From Nitrospirillum sp034653355 (GTDB taxonomy: Bacteria; Pseudomonadota; Alphaproteobacteria; Azospirillales; Azospirillaceae): a stretch of 64,000 nucleotides of DNA. Location of the stretch: positions 1,178,001 through 1,242,000 of the forward strand of contig NZ_JAYEER010000003.1 in NCBI RefSeq assembly GCF_034653355.1, in the 5' to 3' direction. The position numbers were made by a program, and so were the translations under genes. The number at the start of each line of letters is the position of its first letter. Within the stretch, counting starts at the first letter, position 1. This document shows positions 45,523 through 55,087 of this stretch, piece by piece. Below the pieces are notes generated by a model that saw nothing but the letters and a program-made list of their open reading frames with translations, did no database searches and was not told where the DNA came from.

Positions 45523-46494
45523 TCAGGTGCCCAGCAGGGCGCTGTATCGCGTGTCCCACAGCGGGCGGACGTCGATGCGGCGGTCGATGGCGTTAACCGC
45601 GAGGAATGTGTCGGCGATGTCCTGCTGGTCGCGGATCACGTCCTCGCTGACGGCCGTCAGCCGGAACCGCCGGTGCTGGTTCTGGTATTGCTGCAGGTAG
45701 AAGGCCTCGGGCGCGCCGGTGACATCCGCCCAGCGCTTGGCCCAGCGGGGTCCGTTTTGCGCCGTCCAGGCCCACACCTTCTGTTCACGCCGCACATAGT
45801 CGCCGATGGCTTCCGCCTTGGCGGGATCCTTCAGGGAATTGCGGTTGGCGGCGATGACGAAGTTGCCGGAATACAGCCCTTCCATGTCGCTGATCAGCCA
45901 GCGGGCGTTGTTATGTTGCAGCAACTGCCAAGTGGCGTAGCCGCCGGAGACGATGGCGTCGATATGCCCGGCGATGAAGGCGGCCGCGCCATCCTGGACG
46001 CTCAGGGGCACCGGCACGATGTCGGCGAAGGTGAGACCGGCGGTGGCCAGGATCTTGATCAGGTAATAGTGATTGTTGGTGGCGCGGACGTAGCTGACGC
46101 GTTTGCCCTTCAAATCCTCAACCCGGTGGATGGCGCTACCGCCTTGGACCAGCAGGCCGGAATTGTTGACGTCGCCGCGCACCACCGCGATCAGGCTGAG
46201 CGGCACATTGGACGGCACGGAAAAGATGGGCGGGATTTCGCTCATGAACGCGTAGTCCAGCGCACCGGCCGACAAGGCCTCCAGCACCATGGTGCCGCCT
46301 GGCAGGTCGCCATAGGCGACACGGTAGGGCACGTCGGCCACACCGGCGTCCTCAAAGAAGTAGGAGGCTGTCAGCTTGTAGCGCCAGACCGACAGGGTCA
46401 GGTCGGGCGGTATGGCGGCTTGGCCCGGGCGGGGCGCCGCCAATAGCGCGCCGGCCCCGGCCAGCAGGTCACGACGGTTCAGTCGCAGGGCCAT
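45523..46494 (-). CDS. SsuA/TauA-like periplasmic binding protein, Tat signal
   Basis: 323 residues from ATG 46494, six bases after the aldolase stop. The N-terminus MALRLNRRDLLAGAGALLAA is a Tat signal. The NMT1/SsuA fold is visible (LEALSAGALDYAFMSEIPP, VEDLKGKRVSYVRATNNHY, AFIAGHIDAIVSGGYATW). The family binds alkanesulfonates, taurine, nitrate or thiamine precursors. No permease or ATPase gene accompanies it, so it must use a transporter encoded elsewhere. Confidence 0.83.
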   Translation of the reverse strand: MALRLNRRDLLAGAGALLAAPRPGQAAIPPDLTLSVWRYKLTASYFFEDAGVADVPYRVAYGDLPGGTMVLEALSAGALDYAFMSEIPPIFSVPSNVPLSLIAVVRGDVNNSGLLVQGGSAIHRVEDLKGKRVSYVRATNNHYYLIKILATAGLTFADIVPVPLSVQDGAAAFIAGHIDAIVSGGYATWQLLQHNNARWLISDMEGLYSGNFVIAANRNSLKDPAKAEAIGDYVRREQKVWAWTAQNGPRWAKRWADVTGAPEAFYLQQYQNQHRRFRLTAVSEDVIRDQQDIADTFLAVNAIDRRIDVRPLWDTRYSALLGT

Positions 46495-46499
46495 GGCGT

Positions 46500-47348
46500 T
46501 CAATCCAGCAGGTCTGGTTCTTCGCGGACCACCCGGTCCCACAGCGGCAGGAAGCTGAGATAGGCCAGCACCTCCAGCCGCGCGCGGGCGGCGGCCGTGG
46601 GACTGGGCAGACTGGTGACGATGGGATTGCCGGCGGACTGGGCCAGCAACTGCGCCCGTGCCGCATCCTCCAGCGCGATGAAGCGCCAGGCGGCCGCCTC
46701 CACCGTGGCGCCCACCGTCCAGAAGCCGTGGTTCTGCCAGATCAGGGTATTGTGCGCGCCCAGCGCCGCCACCGCCTGCGCCACCACCGTGTCGCGATCC
46801 TGCTCATAGCTGCGGCCCGGCGTGCGGACGGGATCGAACAGGGCCTGGTCCTCGTGGAACAGGCCGGCATCGGCGGTGATGGGCTCCACCGGCCGGCCGA
46901 AGGCGGACCAGACCTTGCCGTAGAAGGAATGGGCATGCGCGATGCCCACCACCTCCGGCCGCGCCCGCTGGATGGCGTCGTGATAGGGCAGGCCGGACAG
47001 GTTCAGCAGGCCATCGCCGTGCAGCACGTCCTCCCGCCCGTCCACCAGGATCAGGTCGGAGGCGCGGATGTGGCTGTAGGAAACGCCCAGCGGGTTTATC
47101 CAGAAATGATCGGTGTGGATGGGGTCGCGGGCGCTGAAATGGCCGGCCAGCCCGGATTCAAAGCCGTGGCGGGCGAACAGGCGGAAAGCGGCGGCCAAGC
47201 GCTGTTTGCGGTGCTGGCGCTCCGCCTCCGGTGTTGGCTGTGGCGCCGGCAGTTCCCAGCGCGGCTCATTGCCCTGGCGCGGCACGGTGGTGATCGCCGG
47301 TGGCGGCGCATCGCCGGACGCAAGACGGCGCGCCCGCACATCCCCCAA
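46500..47348 (-). CDS. Class II aldolase/adducin-family protein
   Basis: 282 residues. Zinc-ligand histidines are visible: AHAHSFYG (two His) and the late IWQNHGFWTVG; SGLAGHFSARDP near residue 65 is the phosphate/substrate loop of the family. Family members cleave sugar or hydroxy-acid phosphates, or act as decarboxylases. First gene of the minus-strand operon; the start is TTG 47348 or GTG 47339. An inverted repeat lies 17 bases upstream. Substrate unknown. Confidence 0.82.
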   Translation of the reverse strand: MGDVRARRLASGDAPPPAITTVPRQGNEPRWELPAPQPTPEAERQHRKQRLAAAFRLFARHGFESGLAGHFSARDPIHTDHFWINPLGVSYSHIRASDLILVDGREDVLHGDGLLNLSGLPYHDAIQRARPEVVGIAHAHSFYGKVWSAFGRPVEPITADAGLFHEDQALFDPVRTPGRSYEQDRDTVVAQAVAALGAHNTLIWQNHGFWTVGATVEAAAWRFIALEDAARAQLLAQSAGNPIVTSLPSPTAAARARLEVLAYLSFLPLWDRVVREEPDLLD

Positions 47349-47364
47349 GATGCGGTCATCTCAA

Positions 47365-47393
47365 CTCTCATCAATTCTGAATATTGGTGAGAG
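47365..47393. promoter_or_regulatory. 11-bp inverted repeat upstream of the aldolase operon
   Basis: CTCTCATCAAT (47365-47375) and ATTGGTGAGAG (47383-47393) are inverse repeats with one mismatch, separated by seven bases. The position, just before the first gene of the minus-strand organosulfur operon, fits a repressor or activator operator. Confidence 0.5.
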
Positions 47394-47681
47394 GAACGAT
47401 GACTCGGGATAAACCTGTTAAATATCTATTTGTGCTCAAGTGCATCTTTCGGCGGGCGCATATTATATCCGCCGGGAATATATTCAATTTTCCTCAAGAG
47501 CCCGGAGCAAGCCTTCGCCCCCTAGAGGGGCGGCGGTGGCGCATGGGCTGTGCTTTGCCGCCGGGCACCGCGCCATGGTTTAAAATGACAAATATAAATC
47601 GTTAAATTTATGTTGGTTGACGGATGGCGGTGTGAATTTCTAGGGTTCTACGTATCAAGCCAATACGGAGAACCAATTCCC
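47394..47681. other. AT-rich leader of groES-groEL
   Basis: About 290 bases with no convincing gene. It holds a short hairpin CGCCCC-CTAGA-GGGGCG (47516-47532) and AT-rich patches at 47412-47430 and 47579-47615. The CIRCE element (TTAGCACTC, nine bases, GAGTGCTAA) usual for HrcA-controlled alphaproteobacterial groE is not present, and I found no clear heat-shock -35/-10. Confidence 0.5.
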
Positions 47682-47972
47682 ATGTCGTTCCGTCCCCTGC
47701 ATGACCGCGTCGTCGTCCGGCGTCTGGACCAGGAAGAGAAGACCAAGGGCGGGATCATCATTCCCGACACCGTCAAGGAGAAGCCGCAGGAGGGCGAGGT
47801 GGTGGCCGTCGGTCCCGGCAGCCGGGATGAGCACGGCCGCCTTCAGCCCCTGGATGTGAAGGTCGGTGACCGCGTCCTGTTCGGCAAATGGTCCGGCACC
47901 GAGATCAAGGTCGATGGCGTCGACCTGCTGGTCTTCAAGGAAAGCGACGTCATCGGCGTCTTCGACCGCTGA
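47682..47972 (+). CDS. groES: Co-chaperonin GroES
   Basis: 96 residues; heptameric lid of the GroEL folding chamber. The N-terminal FRPLHDRVVVRR, the mobile loop EEKTKGGIIIPDT and the C-terminal KESDVIGVFDR are canonical. It precedes groEL by 27 bases in the standard order. Confidence 0.96.
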   Translation: MSFRPLHDRVVVRRLDQEEKTKGGIIIPDTVKEKPQEGEVVAVGPGSRDEHGRLQPLDVKVGDRVLFGKWSGTEIKVDGVDLLVFKESDVIGVFDR

Positions 47973-47999
47973 TCCACCCAAAGAAGAAGGAATAAGAAA

Positions 48000-49625
<1,626 letters not shown>

Positions 49626-49660
49626 CCCCGGTGTCCTGAGCTACCACTTCTGATGTGCCT

Positions 49661-49694
49661 GGGGACGCGGACATCTGCCCTGTTCCGCGTCCCC
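49661..49694 (+). terminator. Terminator after groEL
   Basis: GGGGACGCGGA (49661-49671) and TCCGCGTCCCC (49684-49694) are exact reverse complements with a 12-base loop, followed by the pyrimidine-rich ATCCTCTTT. Convincing intrinsic terminator between groEL and the oxygenase gene. Confidence 0.85.
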
Positions 49695-49716
49695 ATCCTC
49701 TTTCCGGAAGACTATC

Positions 49717-50769
49717 ATGACGGCCCGATTGCCCATCCTCGATCTCAGCCGCTTCGACGCCGGCCGCGCCGAACGCGACGGCTTCCTGGCCGACTTGCGG
49801 GCGGCGGTGCGCGACGTGGGCTTCTTCTACCTGTCCGGCCACGGCATTCCCGACGACTTGGCAACGGCGGCCTGGGCGGAAGCCCATCGCTTCTTCGACC
49901 TGCCGCAGGGCGACAAGGATGCCATCGACATGGTCAATTCCCCGCACTTCCGGGGATATACAAGGGCGGGGGCCGAGCGGACACGCGGCCAGCCCGACTG
50001 GCGGGAACAGCTGGACGTGGGCACGGAGCGGTTCGCCCTGCCGCGCACGGATGATGCGCCGGCCTGGACCCGCCTGCCGGGCCCCAACCAATGGCCGGCG
50101 GCGCAGCCGGCGCTGCGCGACGCGTTACTGGCCTGGCAGGAGGCGGCGACCGCCGTGGCCATCCGGCTGCTGCGTGCCTTCGCCCTGGCTCTGGGCCAAG
50201 CGGCGGACGCCTTCGACCCCATCTTCGCCGAGACGCCCAACCAGCACCTGAAGATCATCCGCTATCCCGGCCGCTCCCCTGACGATCCGGCGGGGGCGGA
50301 GGGGCGCGGCCAGGGCGTGGGCGCCCACAAGGACAGCGGTCTGCTGACCCTGCTGCTGCAGGACGACCAGGGCGGCCTGCAGGTGGAAACGGCCGACGGC
50401 TGGGTGGATGCGGTTCCCATCCCTGGCACCTTCATCATCAACGCGGGCGAACTGCTGGAACTGGCCACGGACGGTTATATCCGCGCCACCGTCCACCGGG
50501 TGGTGGCGCCCCCCGCGGGCGCGGAGCGCACCTCCATCGCTTTTTTCCTCGGGGCCCGGCTGGACGCCCGCATGCCCCTGCTGACCTTGCCGCCCGAGTT
50601 GAAGGCGGAGGCGCGGGGACTGAGCAGCGATCCGCTGAATCCGCTCTTCCGCGACATCGGCGCCAACTACATGAAGGGCCGCCTGCGCTCCCACCCCGAT
50701 GTCGCCCGCCGCCACTACGCCGACCTGCCCGAGGTGGCGGCCCTGCCGCAGGCGGGCGGTTATGCCTGA
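49717..50769 (+). CDS. Isopenicillin N synthase-type 2-oxoglutarate/Fe(II) oxygenase
   Basis: 350 residues. The N-terminal RDVGFFYLSGHGI is the family signature; the iron triad is His and Asp in GAHKDSGLLTLLLQD plus the late His in ATVHRVV, and the oxoglutarate-binding Arg-x-Ser is RTSIAF. It oxidises a small molecule with O2 and usually 2-oxoglutarate; the family includes ethylene-forming and antibiotic-pathway enzymes. It stands directly upstream of metQNI and may be co-transcribed, but no substrate can be deduced. Confidence 0.87.
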   Translation: MTARLPILDLSRFDAGRAERDGFLADLRAAVRDVGFFYLSGHGIPDDLATAAWAEAHRFFDLPQGDKDAIDMVNSPHFRGYTRAGAERTRGQPDWREQLDVGTERFALPRTDDAPAWTRLPGPNQWPAAQPALRDALLAWQEAATAVAIRLLRAFALALGQAADAFDPIFAETPNQHLKIIRYPGRSPDDPAGAEGRGQGVGAHKDSGLLTLLLQDDQGGLQVETADGWVDAVPIPGTFIINAGELLELATDGYIRATVHRVVAPPAGAERTSIAFFLGARLDARMPLLTLPPELKAEARGLSSDPLNPLFRDIGANYMKGRLRSHPDVARRHYADLPEVAALPQAGGYA

Positions 50770-50797
50770 GATCCGTGACCCGTTGAAGGGAATGACG

Positions 50798-51640
50798 ATG
50801 ATGGTGTTGGGCCCGGGCCGGATGGCCCGCGTTTGGGCCCGGGTCTGGCTGCCGCTGGCGGCCCTGCTGGCGCTGATGCTGGCGGGGCAGGCAGCTTGGG
50901 CGGTGGATGCCCCGCTGCGCATCATTGCCTCCCCCATTCCGCATGCCGAGATCCTGCAGTTCGTCCAGCGCAAGCTGGCGCCGGACCTGAAGCTGAAGAT
51001 CATCGAGGCGTCGGGTGACCTGCGCCTGAACGAACTGTTGGCCAGGGGCGACGTGGACGCCAACTTCTTCCAACACCGTCCCTTCCTGGAGTCCGAGGAA
51101 AAGATGCTGGGGGTGACCCTGGCGCCCGTCACGGCCGTGCATATCGAGCCGCTGGGCGTCTATTCCACCAAGGTGACGTCGCTTCGGGACCTGCCGCAGG
51201 GGGCCAAGGTCTCCATCCCCAATAATGTCGTGAACCTCAGCCGAGCGCTCTACCTGTTGCAGGAGAACGGGCTGATCACCCTGCGCCAGGGGGCCGACGC
51301 CCGCGACAGCCAGTTGGCCACGGCGCGCGACATCACCGCCAACCCCCAAGGTCTGAAGATCATCGAGGTCGACGCGGCCCAGTTGCCCCGCACCCTGCCG
51401 GACGTGACCCTGGCGGTCATCAACGGCAACTACGCGCTGGAGGCGGGCCTGCAGCCGGCCAAGGACGCCCTGGCGTTGGAAAAGGCGGCGGGCAACCCCT
51501 ATGCCAACCTGCTGGTGACCACGCCGGCGCTGGAACATGACCCGCGCATCCAGCGCCTGGCCCGGTTGTTGGACGGGCCGGAGGTCGCCGCCTTCATCCG
51601 TGAGCGCTACAAGGGCGCCGTCATTCCGGTCCATCCCTGA
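50798..51640 (+). CDS. metQ: Methionine-binding lipoprotein-family protein MetQ/NlpA
   Basis: About 280 residues. GAAGGG at 50785-50790 best fits ATG 50798 (ATG 50792 and 50801 are alternatives). A signal peptide follows (LPLAALLALMLAGQAAWA) with no lipobox Cys, so it appears secreted, not lipid-anchored. Family blocks: IASPIPHAEILQFVQ, DVDANFFQHRPFLE, GLKIIEVDAAQLPRTL and the NGNYALEAGL loop. It binds methionine in the periplasm for MetNI. Overlaps metN by one base (TGATG). Confidence 0.88.
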   Translation: MMVLGPGRMARVWARVWLPLAALLALMLAGQAAWAVDAPLRIIASPIPHAEILQFVQRKLAPDLKLKIIEASGDLRLNELLARGDVDANFFQHRPFLESEEKMLGVTLAPVTAVHIEPLGVYSTKVTSLRDLPQGAKVSIPNNVVNLSRALYLLQENGLITLRQGADARDSQLATARDITANPQGLKIIEVDAAQLPRTLPDVTLAVINGNYALEAGLQPAKDALALEKAAGNPYANLLVTTPALEHDPRIQRLARLLDGPEVAAFIRERYKGAVIPVHP

Positions 51641-52638
51641 TGATCGCCATCGACGGTTTGAGGAAGGTTTACCGCCAGGGGGCGGGGCGGACGGCGCGTG
51701 AGATCGTGGCGCTGGACGACATCACCCTGACGGTGCCCAAGGGGGAGATCTTCGGCATCCTGGGGCACAGCGGGGCGGGCAAGAGCACGCTGATCCGCTG
51801 CCTGAACCTGCTGGAACGGCCCACCGCCGGGCGGGTCGTCGTCGGTGGCCAGGACCTGACCGCGCTGGACGCCGCCGCCCTGCGGCAGCAGCGCCGGCGC
51901 ATTGGCATGATCTTCCAGCATTTCCACCTGCTGCAATCCCGCACGGTGGCGGAGAACGTGGCGGTGCCCTTGGAGATCCTGGGGCATGACCGTGCCCGCC
52001 GCCGCGCCCGCGTGACCGATCTGCTGGACCTGGTGGGGCTGACCGATCGGGCGGACGCCTATCCCGGCCAGCTGTCGGGCGGCCAGAAGCAGCGGGTGGG
52101 CATCGCCCGCGCCCTGGCGGCGGAGCCGGATGTGCTGCTGTCGGATGAGGCGACCAGCGCGCTCGACAGCGAAACCACCGCCGCCATCCTGGATCTGCTG
52201 CGTGACGTCAACGCGCGCCTGGGCGTCACCATCCTGCTGATCACCCATGAATTGCCGGTGGTGAAGGCCATCTGCGGTTCGGCCGCGTTGCTGGAGCGGG
52301 GACGGTTGGTGGAACATGGCCGCTTGGCCGATCTGGCGGCCGATCCCGGTTCCATCCTGGGGCGCGCCCTATTGCCCGCCCGGGCGCCGGTGCCGGAGGA
52401 CGATGGCGCCGGCGTGCTGGCGGAACTGACGTTCGTCGACCCGCTGGCGGTGACCCAGCTGCTGGGCCTGCTGGCGCGGGAGCTGTCGGTGGCGGTGACC
52501 CTGCTGGGCGGCGGGGTGGAACTGATCGGCGGCCGCCGCATCGGTCGCTTCCAGGTGGCCCTGAAGGGTGCCGTCGCCGATCCCCGAACCATCCTCTCCT
52601 TCCTCAACACCCACGGCGTGGGGGCGGTGCTGCTATGA
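51640..52638 (+). CDS. metN: Methionine ABC transporter ATPase MetN
   Basis: 332 residues. ABC domain with Walker A GHSGAGKST, LSGGQKQRVGIARAL and VLLSDEATSALD; the C-terminal region (about 250-332) is a NIL-type domain, which in MetN senses intracellular methionine and inhibits transport. Linked by overlaps to metQ and metI. Substrate could also be methionine sulfoxide or D-methionine. Confidence 0.92.
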   Translation: MIAIDGLRKVYRQGAGRTAREIVALDDITLTVPKGEIFGILGHSGAGKSTLIRCLNLLERPTAGRVVVGGQDLTALDAAALRQQRRRIGMIFQHFHLLQSRTVAENVAVPLEILGHDRARRRARVTDLLDLVGLTDRADAYPGQLSGGQKQRVGIARALAAEPDVLLSDEATSALDSETTAAILDLLRDVNARLGVTILLITHELPVVKAICGSAALLERGRLVEHGRLADLAADPGSILGRALLPARAPVPEDDGAGVLAELTFVDPLAVTQLLGLLARELSVAVTLLGGGVELIGGRRIGRFQVALKGAVADPRTILSFLNTHGVGAVLL

Positions 52639-53303
52639 ACCCGGAAAGCTGGGGCGAACTCCTCTCCCTGCTGGCGGCCGCGACGGCGGAGACGCTGTAC
52701 ATGGTGGGGTTGTCCGGCCTGCTGTCGGTGGGCATCGGCTTGCCGTTGGGCGTGGCGCTGTTCATCATCGCACCCGGCGGGGCGGCATCCCGGCCCCGGC
52801 TGCATGCGGTGCTGGGGGGCATCGTCAATGCCGGCCGCTCCCTGCCTTTCGTCGTGCTGCTGATCGCCGTCATCCCCCTGACCCGCCTGATCGTCGGCAC
52901 TTCGCTGGGCAGTTCGGCGGCGGTGGTGCCGCTGACCCTGGGCGCCATCCCCTTCTTCGCCCGCATCGTGGAGGCGGCGCTGCGCGAGGTCGATCCCGGC
53001 CGGGTGGAGGCGGTGGTGTCCATGGGCGGCACCTTGCGCCACGTCATCCTGATGGTGCTGCTGCCGGAGGCGTTGCCGGCCCTGGTCGCCGGCGTCACCC
53101 TGACGGCGGTGGTGCTGGTCAGCTTCTCCGCCATGGCCGGCGTGGTCGGCGGCGGCGGCCTGGGGGATCTTGCCATCCGCTATGGCTATCAGCGCTTCAA
53201 CACCCAGGTGATGGTGGCGACCGTGGTGGTGCTGGTGGGCCTGGTGCAGGGCCTGCAGTCCGCCGGCGATTGGCTGGCGCGGCGGGTTGCCCACAAACGC
53301 TGA
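52635..53303 (+). CDS. metI: Methionine ABC transporter permease MetI
   Basis: 222 residues with five or so helices. The MetI-type blocks are visible: GRSLPFVVLLIAVIPLTRLI, IVEAALREVDPGRVEAVVSM and MAGVVGGGGLGDLAIRYGYQ. Four-base overlap with metN. No S-box/SAM riboswitch was seen before the operon. Confidence 0.93.
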   Translation: MNPESWGELLSLLAAATAETLYMVGLSGLLSVGIGLPLGVALFIIAPGGAASRPRLHAVLGGIVNAGRSLPFVVLLIAVIPLTRLIVGTSLGSSAAVVPLTLGAIPFFARIVEAALREVDPGRVEAVVSMGGTLRHVILMVLLPEALPALVAGVTLTAVVLVSFSAMAGVVGGGGLGDLAIRYGYQRFNTQVMVATVVVLVGLVQGLQSAGDWLARRVAHKR

Positions 53304-53377
53304 GGGCCGCGTACATCGGCCCAAGATGACATCCATCAAATTCCCAACGGGGGAAACGGGATAGCATCCTCCATCCC

Positions 53378-53416
53378 ATGTCCGTGGCCCATGTCCGTGG
53401 CCCATGTCCGTGGCCC
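53378..53416 (+). repeat. Three tandem 13-bp repeats
   Basis: ATGTCCGTGGCCC occurs three times in a row (53378-53390, 53391-53403, 53404-53416), each carrying an ATG in a different frame, just upstream of the FAD-protein gene. Possibly slipped-strand repeat; function unknown. Confidence 0.85.
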
Positions 53417-53453
53417 GTCCCGGACTCCCCGTGTTCCCGATGGAGGTATGCTG

Positions 53454-54806
53454 ATGGCCACCAACCGACTTCCGCTGGCCGTCGTGGGTGGCGGTTTCAG
53501 CGGTGCCGCGACGGCGCTCCACCTGACGCGCCGGCTCCGCGACGGCCCGCCGGTGATCCTGTTCGAGCGCGGCGGCCGTGTCGGGCCCGGGCTCGCGTAT
53601 GCCACCGTCAGCCCCAGCCATCTGCTCAATGTCCGGGCGGCCAATATGAGCGCCTTTCCCGACGACCCTTCCCATTTCGAGCGCTGGCTGGCCGACGACG
53701 CGGGGCAACCTGGCGACCGTCACCCTACGGAGGCCGGGTTATTCGCCTCCCGGCAGCTCTACGCGCGCTATCTGTGCGACACGTTTGATGAGCAAGGGGG
53801 AACCCGCGCCCAGCGGATCGGCGCCGAAATCGTCGATTGCCGCCGATCCCAAGACGGTTTCGTCCTGACTAGCGCCGATGGTGCCGAATATCAGGTCGCG
53901 GCGGTGGTGCTCACCACCGGCCATGTGGCCCCGCCTCCCGCCGAAGATACCCGGCATGTGACGGATCCCTGGGATCCCGCATGGCTGGCCGGGCTCGATC
54001 CGTCGCGGCCGGTGCTGATCCGCGGCACCGCGCTGACCATGGTGGACATCGTGCTGACCTTGCGGGAGGTCGGCTTCGGCGGTCCCGTCATCGCCTTGTC
54101 GCGGCGCGGATTGCTGCCGCAAGCGCATCGTGCCTCGCCGCCCTGGCCTCTGCCAACGCTGGAGCCCCGCGGCAGGAAAACGGTCCTCGGCGTCATGCGT
54201 CGCCTGCGCCGGGAGGTCGCCTTGGCCGCGAAAGAGGGCGTGGATTGGCGGGCGGTGGTGGATTCGATCCGTCCGATCACCGCCGAGCTATGGCAAGGAT
54301 GGGACCTCGACGAACGCCGCCGTTTCCTGCGCCATGCCCGCCGCTGGTGGGACGTCCACCGTCACCGCATGGCGCCCACGGTTGCCGACCAACTGGCTGG
54401 TGAACTGGAAATGGGAAACCTCCGCATAGAAAAGGGCCGGCTGTTTGAACTAAAGCCCGGTTCGGACGGGGTGCATGTCGCTTGGAACGGACCTGGTGGT
54501 GAACAGCGTTTGCTGTGTCAGCGTGTCGTTGAGGCTGTCGGCTTGACCAGCATGCGTGAGGTGCGTCCCGGCCTGATCGACCGTCTGATGGCGCGCGGTC
54601 TGGCTCGGCTCGACCCGCTGGGTATCGGGCTCGATGTTGGTGACGACCTCTCCGTGAGGGGCGCTGACGGCACCGTGGTGTCAGGGCTCTGGGCCTTGGG
54701 GCCGATGGTGCGCGGCACCTTCTGGGAGTGCATCGCCGTCCCTGACATTCGCCGCCAGGCCGCGGCCTGTGCGGCACTGGTGGCGGCGGAACAAAGAGGA
54801 AAGTAA
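53454..54806 (+). CDS. FAD/NAD(P)-binding protein (COG4529-like)
   Basis: 450 residues. GGAGG at 53442-53446 favours ATG 53454 (ATG 53448 is too close). A dinucleotide-binding GGGFSGAATALHL starts at about residue 10, followed by PGLAYATVSPSHLLNVRAAN, typical of the FAD-NAD(P)-binding family whose chemistry is poorly defined. The C-terminal segment LWALGPMVRGTFWECIAVPDI fits the same family. No operon partner is evident. Confidence 0.8.
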   Translation: MATNRLPLAVVGGGFSGAATALHLTRRLRDGPPVILFERGGRVGPGLAYATVSPSHLLNVRAANMSAFPDDPSHFERWLADDAGQPGDRHPTEAGLFASRQLYARYLCDTFDEQGGTRAQRIGAEIVDCRRSQDGFVLTSADGAEYQVAAVVLTTGHVAPPPAEDTRHVTDPWDPAWLAGLDPSRPVLIRGTALTMVDIVLTLREVGFGGPVIALSRRGLLPQAHRASPPWPLPTLEPRGRKTVLGVMRRLRREVALAAKEGVDWRAVVDSIRPITAELWQGWDLDERRRFLRHARRWWDVHRHRMAPTVADQLAGELEMGNLRIEKGRLFELKPGSDGVHVAWNGPGGEQRLLCQRVVEAVGLTSMREVRPGLIDRLMARGLARLDPLGIGLDVGDDLSVRGADGTVVSGLWALGPMVRGTFWECIAVPDIRRQAAACAALVAAEQRGK

Positions 54807-54848
54807 ATCTGAACAGTACGTTGCCTCGCTTTTCCCAAGAGTCCCACT

Positions 54849-54947
54849 TCGATGCCGGTTCACACTCACGCTTCGGCCGGCGGCGTTCAGCCCGGCAACG
54901 CTGCGGGAATTCTTGCCAAGGTCGATCCCAAGAACAACGATATCCAT
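54849..54947 (-). mobile_element. IS110-family transposase, N-terminal fragment
   Basis: From ATG 54947 the minus strand reads MDIVVLGIDLGKNSRSVAG and then LNAAGRSVS, the start of IS110-type (RuvC-like DEDD) transposases, including the first catalytic Asp. The similarity fades within about 33 codons, and the rest of the element is absent, so this is a left-end remnant. It marks the boundary of the lower-GC segment to the right. Confidence 0.65.
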
Positions 54948-55087
54948 CGGTCTGCTCCTTTCCCTCTCGCAAAGGTCTGCGATTTTAACCCATCGCTTCG
55001 AGAGGGGCGGGCGGGCCATCCTATAATCGGCGCGATCAGTGTCGATTTACGGCGACCAAACCTACGGTGCAGGTGACCCGAAGTAAT

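Noticed and set aside
47384..47605. 73-codon frame before groES
   Set aside because: No domain, no ribosome site, unusual composition; treated as leader sequence.
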